Source: Watersipora subatra
Taxonomy: Eukaryota; Bryozoa; Gymnolaemata; Cheilostomatida; Watersiporidae
Direction of reading: 5' to 3'
Length of the DNA stretch: 64,000 bases
Assembly: GCF_963576615.1 (NCBI RefSeq)
Contig: NW_027045327.1
Span: 62,001-126,000 of the forward strand
Under the pieces are notes generated by a model. The model searched no databases. It saw only the letters and a program-made list of their open reading frames with translations, and was not told the DNA's origin. This document shows, in pieces, positions 21,803-31,253 of this stretch; within the stretch, counting starts at the first letter, position 1; each line of letters starts with the position of its first letter. Position numbers and translations under genes: made by a program.

Positions 21803-21945
21803 TAAACAGCTCTCTAAAGAAGCCAATGAGTCTCTTGGCTACATGTCAATTGACCTAGTTGGCCAGCAGCCAATAGGAATAGATAATGTTGTAGTAGCGT
21901 TTGCTGGCTTGAGAAGACGTCATGTCATACACAATGTCTCAGCTG
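21803..21945 (+). CDS. Candidate internal coding exon, unknown protein
   Basis: A pyrimidine-rich acceptor (TTCTACGCTCACAG, ending 21802) opens a 143-nt segment that closes at GCTG/GTAACAG. One frame is open throughout: 47 full codons with one base on each side, reading KQLSKEANESLGYMSIDLVG, then QQPIGIDNVVVAFAGL, then RRRHVIHNVSA. The copy at 18881-19023 has the same length and keeps AGLRRR and HNVSAG. I do not recognise the family. Homology with the other copy continues about 25 bp past the donor, so an alternative is a duplicated non-coding repeat. It lies downstream of the promoter-like region at 12.9-13.25 kb on the same strand. Confidence 0.35.
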
Positions 21946-22399
21946 GTAACAGAACCTTCTGTTGATCACAGCATACATTTTAAATAGAAAACTTGTGGAT
22001 GTCCATTTATATCACTAAATTTCCGTGACTCAGTTAATCAGTGAGTTTGTATCATTCACAAGATTGAAATGACCAAAACCAACCAGTCAACTAAATTTTG
22101 CTACTCAAATTTATTTCTATTGTTTCAAGTTACAAAATATGGAGACAACACATGAAAATGGTGTGCGAGAAAATGCATGGCAAGCTATTCCATTTTAAAC
22201 AGTTTTCATACTTGAGTTGTTCCTATTCCACAAGCGTGCTGCCAAGTGAGACAGAAGTGTTCCACTATGACCTCTGTTATAGAATTCCTCGTTGTTTTTA
22301 ACAAATTACCTGTGTAAATCTTCTACATGCGATTTCCATTCAACACTTATTGCATGGTTGCTCAACGTGCACACATTTTCAAATCCGTATCATTCGCAC

Positions 22400-22951
22400 A
22401 ATGGAAAAACATAGTATAGCAAATATAAGATTCGATATAACATAGTTGGAATTTCTAAGCAATAACAATAATATCACTTTTTAGTCTTTGAAGAACAAAA
22501 AAAACAGTCAATTTTTCAAAGAGTTTGTTTGCCTGTCTACTATATCACTAAAATTGTTCAAACTATTTTACTCATAATTTTATAACTATACAATTTTTTT
22601 AATTTTGTCAGAATCGGTTTCTACAACAAAGTTCCAATTAATTACATTAAAGGTATGGGCTGTCCTACTTAGGATGAGTTCCTTATTTGCTATAAGAAGA
22701 GGTTTTACGATAGAAATATGTAATTGTGGACTTTTTAAATGCTGGCTTTGTTAACCAAAGATCATACCTTTATAGCTGTTTATATTACATAGAAGTCATG
22801 AGCACACAACTTCTTCATTTGTAGCTCTGAGCAGTAATAGTAGCATTAGTTGAGTTACATACTGTTATTATTACCATTGCTCATCAACACTCTCCTGGTT
22901 CAAGATTATGAATAGTAGATTTTATAGGTACTAAGATGGATTTGTAGCAGC
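22400..22951. other. AT-rich DNA, nothing recognised
   Basis: No element ends, exon pairs or repeats seen between the exon-like duplication and the piggyBac-like MITE. Confidence 0.4.
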
Positions 22952-23365
22952 TTAACCTTTTGAACCCTGGCCGTTCTTGTCAATGCGTCAGTAACCATGG
23001 GCAATTGGTCCAAGGATCTGAGGTTTTTATACTTGTATTAAATATATCTAAATGTGCTCATAACACAATGATATTTGGTGAAACACAAGCAAGAAAGTCG
23101 GACAACCCGCAGCAAATGTCATCAAACAGCAAAAAAACAGTGTTTCACCAGTATTCTGACTAAAACTAAAAATCTGTATGATTTAAAAAACTCGTAAAAA
23201 TATTTACTTCTGATCTAATGCCTGTTCAACAATTAATTTGATTGGTTTACGCTGTCACTTATAAACAGCATATATGTAAACAGTATCGTGTGAATGTCGG
23301 TATTCCAGTTGTTAGGTTTCTGACATACCCTACGGAATGCTGGCCGTTATGGTTCAAAGGGTTAA
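22952..23365 (+). mobile_element. piggyBac-like MITE, copy 1
   Basis: Ends are TTAACCTTTTGAACCCTGGC on the left and, reversed, TTAACCCTTTGAACCATAAC on the right, with TTAA at both edges (22952-22955, 23362-23365). Length 414 bp, no coding capacity; the plus-strand ORF of 67 codons is internal to it and is not shared in frame by copy 2 (29405-30076), which carries about 250 bp more in its middle. TTAA targets with CCCTTTGAACC ends are characteristic of piggyBac-type non-autonomous elements. Confidence 0.8.
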
Positions 23366-23884
23366 AATTCAAAGTACTTTTTCGTTCCTTTCGGTGTTAA
23401 TTTTAAATATTAACTTGGACTCTCCTAGCCAGTCATGACAAAGCAGCAGAAGTAAATATTAAGCACTCCAAGTACATACACACAAGTGTTTATCACTAGA
23501 GTCAGCTGCAGTGAATTCAAAGTCGGCGAGTTCTTTCCATTTTCCTGTGATACTCAACTCACAAGACTTTTATTTGTTAAATGCAAGATGTTAGTAGAAT
23601 ACTATCTAGCTAGCCATATCCTTTTAAACTAATAGAACATTTATTTAACACTTTTAAATTTGATAAATTTAGCTTGTCTAGTAGTATTCTGCTGGTGAAT
23701 GTAAGTTTTAACAGAAAGATTTGTTAAGATAAATTGTATAAAATATTGTTCTGCAGCCATCTTTCTTTGCTGTTATACGTAACATTTTACCTGTAAACTT
23801 GTAGTTATTAATTTGGGAAGGCCTCTGCCATTTCCATAGAAACACAATAGTCACAAAACCATGAACTGCAGGTTTTGTACAGTC
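23366..23884. other. AT-rich DNA, nothing firm
   Basis: A minus-strand ORF of 82 codons (23708-23956) overlaps the start of the duplicated block and is not conserved in the second copy, so I leave it uncalled. Confidence 0.4.
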
Positions 23885-24033
23885 AGACTCAATTGCATAG
23901 CTGATTCTGTTTGTTGTTGAATTCCTTGCATACATGTATTTGTAAAATTTTAACAATGTCGGTTTGTAAATTATTCTGTTGTATTGCTCATTGATAAGAA
24001 TGTGTAGTGATTTCCTATGTTCATTGTTTGTAG

Positions 24034-24140
24034 GTACATGAAGTACAGTGATAGGAATATCTCACCTCTGCTCCACATCTGGCTGTATTCACCCTAATAT
24101 ATACTGTTACTTTTATGGATCGTTTTGGCATGGACTGGAG
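24034..24140 (+). CDS. Candidate start-codon exon, copy A
   Basis: Acceptor TTCATTGTTTGTAG ends at 24033 and a near-consensus donor GGAG/GTGAGTGAA follows 24140. The only short open start is ATG at 24115, giving MDRFGMDW and two bases before the donor. The paralogue at 26491-26596 keeps acceptor, ATG, length of the coding part (26 nt) and donor with one base change in it (MDRLGMDW), while the upstream part differs by indels. That contrast is what a 5-prime UTR plus start codon would show. No following exon is identified, and the product is unknown. Confidence 0.35.
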
Positions 24141-24182
24141 GTGAGTGAATATCTGATGGATATATTAGCAGCTTGAGACTTG

Positions 24183-24450
24183 AAGCCTGGTTCCCATATA
24201 CGTCGCAAAGCACCGGCGTCAGCACCGCAGGCTACTAGCGGTGCAATGGGAACCTACGCGCCTAGGACCGCCGGTAGTTGCCGGTTGCAACGCAATTGTT
24301 TTGCCCTGCTCAACTTTCGCAAAAGACCGCAGGCAAATCCTTACGGGTAAAGGTCACCATTATAGGAACAGCATGGCGAGCCTAGCGTCGCAAGCGTTTT
24401 GCTGCGCATGTTACCGCCGGAGTCTCGCAATCGATATGGGAACCAGGCTT
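24183..24450. mobile_element. AAGCCTGGTTCCCAT MITE, copy 1
   Basis: Terminal inverted repeats AAGCCTGGTTCCCATAT and ATATGGGAACCAGGCTT bound 268 bp of GC-richer sequence (CGTCGCAAAGCACCGGCG near the left end, ACCGCCGGAGTCTCGCAATC near the right). The paralogous block at 26.63 kb has the unoccupied site. Flanks fit a 4-bp TTAA-like target. No transposase is encoded, so a TTAA-targeting autonomous partner (piggyBac- or Kolobok-type) is inferred only. Confidence 0.9.
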
Positions 24451-24569
24451 TACTCTCCCCCATCTCACTAGTAGTAGTCCTTTCCATCTAAATAAGACTA
24501 CTGAATTTGGCACTAGTCCAAACATCATGTGCCAGCCTTCTATAAATATCATAGGATGAGTAATTTACT

Positions 24570-24660
24570 AAAGGTCCAGCCACAGGTAACAATTAATCGT
24601 TATTTCTGACCGAAATCACAAAACTATATCATTCAACCTAAAATGAAAATAAAACATCTT
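24570..24660 (+). mobile_element. Left end of an AGGT-terminus TIR element
   Basis: AAGGTCCAGCCACAGGTAAC at 24571 and the next 55 bp align with the left end of the complete element at 31800. In the paralogous block B the sequence goes from TAATTTACTAA straight on to unrelated DNA at 27427, consistent with insertion here or loss there. The right end was not found. Confidence 0.5.
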
Positions 24661-24806
24661 ATTCTTTGAATTCTGAGTAAAATGAAAATTTACTTGTTCT
24701 TTGTTTGTGCTAACTTATAGCCTGAGATCCTAAATATACGATGGCATAATTTTGGTAGAATATGTTAACTCTGTGACCCGTGATTAATGTTTTTGTGTAG
24801 TTACCT

Positions 24807-25133
24807 AAGCCTGGTTCTTATATACGTCGCAAAGCACCGGCGACAGCACCGCAGGCTATTAGCAGTGAAATGGCAATCTATATATGCTCCGTGTACCGCC
24901 GGTAGCACAATAGTTTAGCGGCTGTAGGGAAAACCTTCCCGAAATGTACTGGTACAGGTAAAGGTCACCATTATAGCAACGGAATGGCGAGCGAACATTT
25001 TATTTGATTACGCGATTATGTTTAGCGATGCTGATTTATATGTGAACAGATGCCGCCGAGCCTAACGTCGCAAGCGCTATCCTGCGCAAGTTACCGCCAG
25101 AGTCTCGCAATCGATAAACCAGGAACCAGGCTT
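24807..25133. mobile_element. AAGCCTGGTTCCCAT MITE, copy 2
   Basis: AAGCCTGGTTCTTATATACG at the left and GGAACCAGGCTT at the right, 327 bp. Flanks read CTAA and TTAA. It shares an internal segment (GGCGAGCGAACATTTTATTT, then TTACGCGATTATGTTTAGCG) with copy 3 that copy 1 lacks, so copy 1 is an internal deletion derivative. Confidence 0.85.
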
Positions 25134-25139
25134 AAGGTG

Positions 25140-26364
25140 AGCCGTTATAAAGCCAACGTATGCCAGCTTGTCTAGAACCTTCTATTATGTAATTAGGTAA
25201 TGATGTGTCCTGATCACATTACGGTTACAAATTTTATAAAGTTATAATTTTATTACTAACTTTTTTACATAATTATAATAATAGCGCGTATATTAAAGAC
25301 AACTGTTCTCATTTCATATAGCAATAGTACAGAGTCTAGTCTGTTCATAGCAGCTCTCCTTTCCATAGTGTTTCCATTGTAATTGACAAGCTTTGTTGTA
25401 AGCGCCGTTGTCGTGGAAACCTATTCTATATCACGTGCCTCGGAAGAGAACTAAATTGGATGATGTACTAAAAAGCGGAGAGGCGCTTATAAAAGGTTTG
25501 AAAAGAAAATGACAATCAAATTCCAGCAGAAGCTTTCAAGGGGGAACTTGAGATTAAATTATTTTAATACGTGATTATTTGAACAGGTCAATGTCTTTGT
25601 TTTAGCAGTCGGAATTGGGCTGCATTTGATAATAGTGGTGATTGTCTTCTCCTAGATCAGTTGGCTGAAAAGCGAATTTAGAGCCTGAAGCTAAAGGAAT
25701 TCAGTAACAGACCTAATTCCTTTAGATCCTGAAGCTAAAGGGATTCGGTAACAGACTGAATTCCTTTAGCTTCAAGGTTTCAATCATAAGTCTATTTGTT
25801 GTCTTTCAGCTTTAGGTTTTCAATCATAAACATATTGTATTTTAGCTTCACTAGTAAGCTCGGCAGTCCCATTCACCATGAGAGATCGTCATGAGTTATC
25901 AGCATGTGCATAATTAACTCTTTTGTTACCAACTTAAATTCTTTAACAGGACTTACATATGTATCTGTTAAAACCTAATAATCCACATGGACGTGCGTAA
26001 ATCGTCATAACAGTTTTGCCACACGGTCTATATAAATACTTTCATATTAAATTAATCATAAAATGTTACATCGGCTGTTGAGAACGAATGAATGAAAACA
26101 AACACTTTTTCGACTGTTTCTAAAAAGACTGCGAGTGTCTCCTGACTTCTGACGATTTATTAATATTACTACAATTCGCGGCATTATTATTACTATTGCT
26201 AAAATATTAATAATCTCATTAGTACTATTGCTCAATAAAATTCATCAAAATTTCATAGATCTATAAAATTAATAAAGTTTTGTAGATGTAATGCGTCTAA
26301 TAAGACTGTTCATTGCTAACAACAAATTACAACGAAAGTTAGTTTTTGCAAAGCAAAACTACCC
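25140..26364. other. AT-rich DNA with one complex hairpin
   Basis: Apart from the inverted and direct repeat at 25684-25779, I see no exon, element end or tandem array here. A possible CCATTGTAATTGACAAG stretch near 25372 is not enough to call a promoter. Confidence 0.4.
25684..25779. repeat. Nested direct and inverted repeat
   Basis: CCTGAAGCTAAAGGAATTCA (25684) and CCTGAAGCTAAAGGGATTCG (25728) are direct repeats about 45 bp apart, and CTGAATTCCTTTAGCTTCAA (25756) is the inverse of both. The three can form alternative hairpins. TTTCAATCATAA strings just downstream recur near 29360 (TTTCAACCATAAACC). Confidence 0.75.
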
Positions 26365-26657
26365 TTATTCTATCTGTTGTTGAATTCCTTACATAATTGT
26401 AAAACTTTAACAATGTAGTTTTGTGTATTATTCTTTTGTATTGCTCAATGATAAGACAGTGTAGTGATTTCCTATGTTCATTGTTTGTAGGTACTTGAGA
26501 TCAGTGATAGGATCGTCTTACCTCCTCTCCCCATCTGGTTGTATTCACCTTAATCTCTAATGTTACTTTTATGGATCGTCTTGGCATGGACTGGAGGTGA
26601 GTCAAGATCTGAAAGGTATATTAGCAGTGGGAGGCTTTACACTCCCCCATCTACTAA
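26365..26657 (+). repeat. Duplicated block, copy B, left part
   Basis: Paralogue of 23885-24182 plus the first bases after the MITE. The unoccupied MITE site reads GGGAGGCTTTACACTCCCCC at 26628-26647. A foldback element follows at 26658. Confidence 0.85.
26491..26596 (+). CDS. Candidate start-codon exon, copy B
   Basis: Acceptor TTCATTGTTTGTAG, ATG at 26571, MDRLGMDW and two bases, donor GGAG/GTGAGTCAA. See copy A at 24034-24140. Whether either copy is transcribed is unknown. A foldback element starts about 60 bp after the donor, inside the putative intron. Confidence 0.35.
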
Positions 26658-27315
26658 CCTGTCTTGACAAATTGTTGTTTTTGCGGATTTGTCCCCCCGT
26701 CGAGCGAGCAACACAACAGCTTGTCACAAGACGTACTGCACCTGATTCATCAGCTGCACTTATAATGAGTTATTCTCTTCCGTCTATGCGGCTTGGTTGC
26801 GATGTTATGTCGGTCGCTCCATCGATAATCATGACGAATTTCACACAAAAATTTATGTAGAAAAAATAAGATTACAACGTTTAACCAGCGACCAGTCTCT
26901 GCGGTAAACTTCAGTAGAATTTAAGAATAAAATAAATTGAAAATAAAATCCACAAGAACAAATAAAACCGACTGATACAAAAATAGAAATAAAACTGACT
27001 GAGCGAACAAACAAGGACATGTTTAGTCGCTGTTGTTGCTTAAGTTCTCAAGTTCTAAAATTTACCGCAGAGACTGGTCGCTGGTTAAACGTTGTAATCT
27101 TATTTTTTCTACATAAATTTTTGTGCAAAATTCGTTATGATTACCAATGGAGCGACCGACATTACATTGCAACCAAGTCGCTAAGACGGAAGAGAACAAC
27201 TCCCTAGAAGTGTAGCTGATGCATCAGGTGCAGTACGTCTTGTGACAAGCTGTCGTGTTGCTCGCTCAACAGGGGAACAACTCCACAACAACAACAGCTT
27301 GTCAAGACAAGCTAT
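26658..27315. mobile_element. Foldback element, about 260-bp inverted arms
   Basis: The arm 26658-26920 and the reverse complement of 27050-27315 are about 85-90 percent identical, with a loop of roughly 130 bp (AATAAAATAAATTGAAAATA-type AT-rich DNA). Landmarks shared by both arms are CGAGCAACAC, CTTGTCACAAGACGTACTGC, ATGTCGGTCGCTCCAT and ACCAGCGACCAGTCTCTGCG. The arms read as ERATQQLVTRRTAPDSSA and CDVMSVAPS on the outer-to-inner strand, coding-like, but the two arms differ by a stop. It interrupts block B between sequences that are contiguous (around a MITE) in block A. Type unknown: foldback transposon or local inverted duplication. Confidence 0.8.
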
Positions 27316-27327
27316 CATCCCACCAGT

Positions 27328-27430
27328 AATTGCCTTTTCATCTAAATAAGGCTACTGAATTTGGCACTAGTCCAAACATAGTGTGCCAGCCTTCCATAAA
27401 TAGCATGGGATGAGTAATTTACTAAGTCTC
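27328..27430 (+). repeat. Duplicated block, copy B, right part
   Basis: CTAAATAAGGCTACTGAATT through GAGTAATTTACTAA matches 24486-24570. Here it continues into DNA without the AGGT-terminus element. Confidence 0.8.
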
Positions 27431-27795
27431 TGTACAGGTATAGTGTAGGACACCTGGTTGAGTCAGTGCAGAAGGCTATGTTGTGCTGACCAGTAGATAT
27501 GTTTTCATAGGGCTGTAGTAGAGTAATGGGTGTGTGACACCTCATAGTAATCCAGGTCTGCATATGAAGTAACAGATAAACAAGACCTTTATGCAGGATC
27601 TTGAGTTTGACTAGTTTTTGAATTCAGGGAATCCTGCTGAACCAGTTTTCTTTTATTAAGGTTTTTCTTTTTGATGAGGAAAAAAAAGGTTTTTGTAATT
27701 TGTATTTGGTTACTTGTATTTAAAGTATATATTTGTGACACTGTATACACAGTACTATATGTGTATGCAATGTCTATACTGTACTATATTAGTTA
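27431..27795. other. AT-rich DNA, nothing recognised
   Basis: Short ORFs only; no splice or repeat structure seen up to the mariner-like element. Confidence 0.4.
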
Positions 27796-28339
27796 CAGAC
27801 ATACCTCTATATACGAGTACTTCAACATGCGAGATACTCAAGATACGAGCTGACTTTTTAGCAAGTTCCTTCCTTGAAATACGAGTAACCTTTGAGATAC
27901 GAGCCAGTGCTTGATGGCCACTATATAGCCACTATATGGCCAAGTATGCAAAGGCCGCTTTTGACAACAGGATCCTTCAGTATTTCTCCTTGAATCCATT
28001 TAAAAAACGCTTTTCAAATGGTTGGCTAAAAGTTATCCACAATGTCTGTCTTGAAAGTAAAATCTCCATAAAGTAGTGTACATAATGATGTTACATTCTA
28101 TTGCAGATCATAAAAACTGAATAGGTAATTTGTTAATTTTAGAGCGCATGTTCGGAATTGCAACAATTAAATATACCATGTTAATCATAATATCATGTTC
28201 AAGTGTTTTTTCACGGCATACTTATAGATTAATTGGTAGTTTGATATTTTTAATTGGAAATATTGCCTTGAGACACAAATAAATTGACATACGAACTCAG
28301 TCCCGGAATGTATTAAGCGCCTATGTCGAGGTATGACGG
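27796..28339. mobile_element. Tc1/mariner-like non-autonomous element
   Basis: The left end CAGACATACCTCTATATACG and the reversed right end CCGTCATACCTCGACATAGG pair, each next to a TA dinucleotide (27794-27795, 28340-28341). Further in, sequence such as GAGATACTCAAGATACGAGC is the ordinary sub-terminal sequence of widespread TA-inserting MITEs. 544 bp, no transposase frame. A small internal repeat GGCCACTATATAGCCACTAT lies at 27916-27940. Confidence 0.65.
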
Positions 28340-28735
28340 TAATATACTTGAGTGTGATAGGCCTACATATGGGTATGGTATATATCCGTATACGGTTGTG
28401 CTGCACGATAAACCGATATCATTCGATGTGACGACTTATTTCCGTGGATGATTTTATATTTCGTCAGTTTTCAAGTCGATATGAATATCAAAACCGATAT
28501 TTTATTAAGATATCGGCGTAGTTTATTTTGCAAAACTTGAGTTGTCCACTCTTCTGATTGAAAGAGGGGACAATTTCCTTTTTTAACTGATATTGACCAA
28601 TATCCTTTCATATCGTTCGTGTTAAAGCCTAACATTATATATCGATAGAAGACAACTCTAATGTTCGATTATTTTCGATACTTGATATATTAAAGACCAA
28701 ATAATCAAATATACATTCAAAAATATTGTACAGCG
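28340..28735. other. AT-rich DNA with GATATC-rich motifs
   Basis: AACCGATATC, AAAACCGATATTT and TTGACCAATATCC recur between 28410 and 28610. The ends (GTGCTGCACGATAAACC near 28399, and TTCGTGTTAAAGCC near 28615) are weakly inverse, hinting at an hAT-type MITE, but I found no target duplication. Confidence 0.3.
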
Positions 28736-29025
28736 CTAGTATATGGTATGTACCCATGTATGGTATGTACCTGTATATGAGCCTGTGTATCAGCCTATGT
28801 CAGGTATGTACTCACTCGTTCATGGTACACGCTTGTATATGCTATGCACACGTGAATGGTATGCGTCTGTGTATGCCATGCTATCATGTATACTATGCTC
28901 TCGTGCATGGTGTGCATGCATGTATGGTATGGTATGGTATACACGCGTGTATGGTGTGTGCGCATGTATGGTGTGAGTTAATATATGGTATGCTCCCAAC
29001 TATGGTATGCACCCATGAAGGGCCC
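28736..29025 (+). repeat. Degenerate TATGGTATG tandem repeat
   Basis: Around 16 units of 15-18 bp with cores such as TATGGTATGTACCCATG and GTGTATGGTGTGTGCGCATG. Periodicity is irregular and identity modest. Several frames are open over about 100 codons with Tyr, Met, Cys and His runs (MVCTHVWYVP-like), explained by the repeat. Confidence 0.8.
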
Positions 29026-29404
29026 TCGTCCATGTATTGTTGAGCCATTATTTGAGTTGCCGTTGTCTTCTCTTGGTGATTGGAAGTTAGTGTTAACATG
29101 TAGACAATGCCAAGTGTTACCCGTTACCTTGTGCTATTATTTAGCGTGTTGGAACATTGGATTTTAACAGTTGTTCTCTATACTAATTTGTAGATATGAC
29201 TAGCACTAGTTAATCCACTTGAAGACTCGCTTCTGTCCACCACTACTACTACTTACAGTAAGTATGGCTGCCTGTATTAGTCACAGTATTATTACCTGTT
29301 GTTAACATAGCCTATGCTTGTACTGCACACTTGAATCTATTCATATTTTTATAGCCTCAGGGTTTCAACCATAAACCTATACATTTTATGTTAAGCCTTG
29401 TAGC
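29026..29404. other. Possible untranslated exon near 29190-29255
   Basis: TACTAATTTGTAG near 29193 could be an acceptor and CTACTACTTACA/GTAAGTATGG near 29258 is a good donor. The enclosed segment has ATG followed closely by TAA, so it could only be UTR. Otherwise nothing recognised. Confidence 0.25.
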
Positions 29405-30076
29405 TTTACCCTTTAACTCCTATGGGTTAAGCTAAAAGGATAAAGGTTTTTAGCTTGCCAGTATTCCGGCTGCTAGGTGTCAGAAACCCTAGCAGCCGTA
29501 ATACTGGCATTCACATGGCTCTGTTTACTAAAGCTGTTTTAGGTAACAGCCTAACCAACCAAATTAATTCTTGCAAACTTGGTTAGACCAGAAATTTCGC
29601 TTCCATTTGTAACAGATTTCAAATATCTTTACTCTATTTGTTTCAATAACAATTTTTATTAGAACGCTGTCGCGAACAAACCGATACGACTTGTTTGGTT
29701 ATAGGTCAATAATGATTGTGATGCAAATACAGGACTTGATGATACTAAACTACAATTATCCAGTTCACTCTGATTCATGAAACAATGATGATCGTGTGTT
29801 CGATGGAAATGATGCTAATGTAATAGTTTTTACAAGCTTTTAAAATCGTACAAATTTTATGGTTTTAACCCACGACGGTGAAAGACTGTTTTATGCTGTT
29901 TGATGACATTTGCTGTAAGTTGCCCGTCTTTTTTTACTTTTGTTTTACCGAATATCATTGCATTATGAACACATTTAGATATATTTAAAAAAAGTTTCAA
30001 AACCTTAGCTCATTAGACAAATTGCCCAGGGGTACTGACACTCATTGGCAAGGTCATCTAGAGTTCAAATGGTTAA
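29405..30076 (-). mobile_element. piggyBac-like MITE, copy 2 (longer)
   Basis: Minus-strand orientation of the family at 22952-23365. The TTAA at 30073-30076 with CCATTTGAACTCTAG inside is one end; TTTACCCTTTAACTCCTAT at 29405 is the other, with a decayed TTAA. Alignment covers both outer parts (ATATATCTAAATGTG, GCAAATGTCATCAAACAGCA, GGTTTCTGACA). About 250 bp in the middle, including CAAACAAGTCGTATCGG, are absent from copy 1. The left end has gained a hairpin (AAGCTAAAAGG and TTTTTAGCTT). No transposase frame. Confidence 0.75.
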
Positions 30077-30248
30077 GGTTGTTAATCCAATACCTATTCG
30101 TAGGCGTGTAGCATTCAGTTTTTAGTCATAGACCTATTTATATCATTTTGGAATTAATATTTAGTCACCCTTAGCTTTATATATTCCGTCATAGAGGTAT
30201 TCATTGGTTGATTGTTTTCATGGCTCTGTAAAATGACCCCTGATTGGT
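30077..30248. other. Short spacer
   Basis: Nothing recognised between the MITE and the next TIR element except CCTGATTGGTCA near 30240, an inverted CCAAT match adjoining the TIR. Confidence 0.4.
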
Positions 30249-30483
30249 CAATTGGGTCGCGGTCACAGAAACCATGGTTAAGTCGCAAATCACGAAGTTG
30301 AGTTATTCGACTTTAAAGTTGCACTAACTGAATTTATAATTTTGGTAAAGACTTTTGTAACACGTGCTTCTAGACCAATCAAAGAGTGATCTTTCTGAAT
30401 CTGTAGTCAGTTTAGATAATAGTCTTAAAACCTCAGAAAAAACCCTTAAAACCGTTGCTATGCTAAACAGGAAGTACTAAAAA

Positions 30484-30594
30484 ATGGCGTCCGAAAAACG
30501 TAATTGTTTCTTTTTTACCGATTTGAAGGATAATTCTGACATTTTGGACACTTATAATGAGTACTTTGGTATTTCAACTGATGCCAAAAGCAGT
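30484..30594 (+). CDS. Candidate first coding exon, unknown protein
   Basis: AAAAATGGCG is a good start context. The 37 codons read MASEKRNCFFFTDLKDNSD, then ILDTYNEYFGISTDAKSS, and end exactly at a consensus donor AGT/GTAAGTAAA in phase 0. CCAAT matches (GACCAATCAAAG, about 30372) lie 110 bp upstream. A possible next exon starts after GATTTGATTATAG at 30700 and reads EKLFEFARSKYRVTHDVQY in phase before an unconvincing hydrophobic stretch and a GTAATA donor at 30855. Acidic-hydrophobic N-terminus, no signal peptide. Family not recognised. It sits inside the TIR element described above. Confidence 0.45.
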
Positions 30595-30699
30595 GTAAGT
30601 AAAGGGAATGACCATGATATATTCCTAACCATTCTTATAAGATTTTTACTATATTTAATTATAAGAACAATTATTCGATTTTATATGATTTGATTATAG

Positions 30700-30854
30700 G
30701 AAAAATTATTCGAATTTGCAAGATCTAAGTATAGAGTGACCCATGATGTGCAATATGTTACTGTTATTATTTTTTTAAACATTTTGTTGATCATACTACG
30801 GTTGTGCTCAATATCACGGCACAGCCAAGCCGTTTTTAATATCTGCAAAATTAG
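30700..30854 (+). CDS. Possible second exon of the 30.5-kb gene
   Basis: Phase-compatible with 30484-30594 and open for 51 codons to a weak donor (TTAG/GTAATAC). The first 19 residues are charged and plausible; from about residue 20 (VIIFLNILLIIL) it looks like translated AT-rich DNA, so the true exon may be shorter. Confidence 0.2.
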
Positions 30855-31253
30855 GTAATACATTTTCTTATAGATATACAGCCATTTCTATGACAACCAG
30901 CCAAAATCTGTTTAGATTTTTAAATTCAGCATAATGTTTTTGATATAAAGACAAAAATCTAGATGAATATCACAACCTCTTAATATTGGTTGCTATGACG
31001 TTTTGAAGTGTAAACAAAACTGTGCATCGGTTTTCGTTTCTCAGACTTTAACACCAGTTTTCTCGGAACTATGTTTTCGCACTGATGGTAAACATGCATT
31101 CAGTTTATTGACCATAAAATCTGCTGTATTTAAGCTAGAATCAAAATTTTTTTTGCAAAATAACTATGAGAATTTTCTCCTTCTGTTAATGCGGATAACT
31201 CTAAATCTTATAATCCCGACTTGACCATGGTTTCTGTGATCATGACACAATTG

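Larger units (their letters stand above)
23885..24566 (+). repeat. Duplicated block, copy A (interrupted by a MITE)
   Basis: 23885-24182 and 24451-24566 match 26365-26657 and 27328-27425. Shared strings include TTCCTATGTTCATTGTTTGT, TGGATCG plus TTTGGCATGGACTGGAGGTG, and GAATTTGGCACTAGTCCAAA. Copy A carries a MITE at 24183-24450 where copy B has none. Confidence 0.85.
30249..31253. mobile_element. One-kb TIR element carrying a candidate first exon
   Basis: CAATTGGGTCGCGGTCACAG then AAACCATGGTTAAGTCG at the left pairs with the reversed right end CAATTGTGTCATGATCACAG then AAACCATGGTCAAGTCG; weaker pairing continues to GAGTTATTCG/GAGTTATCCG, about 60 bp in. No target duplication is certain because the end sequence is itself the palindrome CAATTG. 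The candidate exon at 30484-30594 lies inside. Either the element is a transposon with an intron-containing gene, or it captured a host exon. I cannot assign a superfamily. Confidence 0.6.

Noticed and set aside
26597..26860. 87-codon ORF across block B into the foldback arm
   Set aside because: Spans the junction of two unrelated sequences; only the arm part has a similar counterpart, which contains a stop.
28392..28640. hAT-type MITE with CTGCACGATA end
   Set aside because: The ends are only weakly inverse and no 8-bp target duplication was found.
28726..29099. ORFs rich in Tyr, Met, Cys and His on both strands
   Set aside because: Products of the TATGGTATG repeat.
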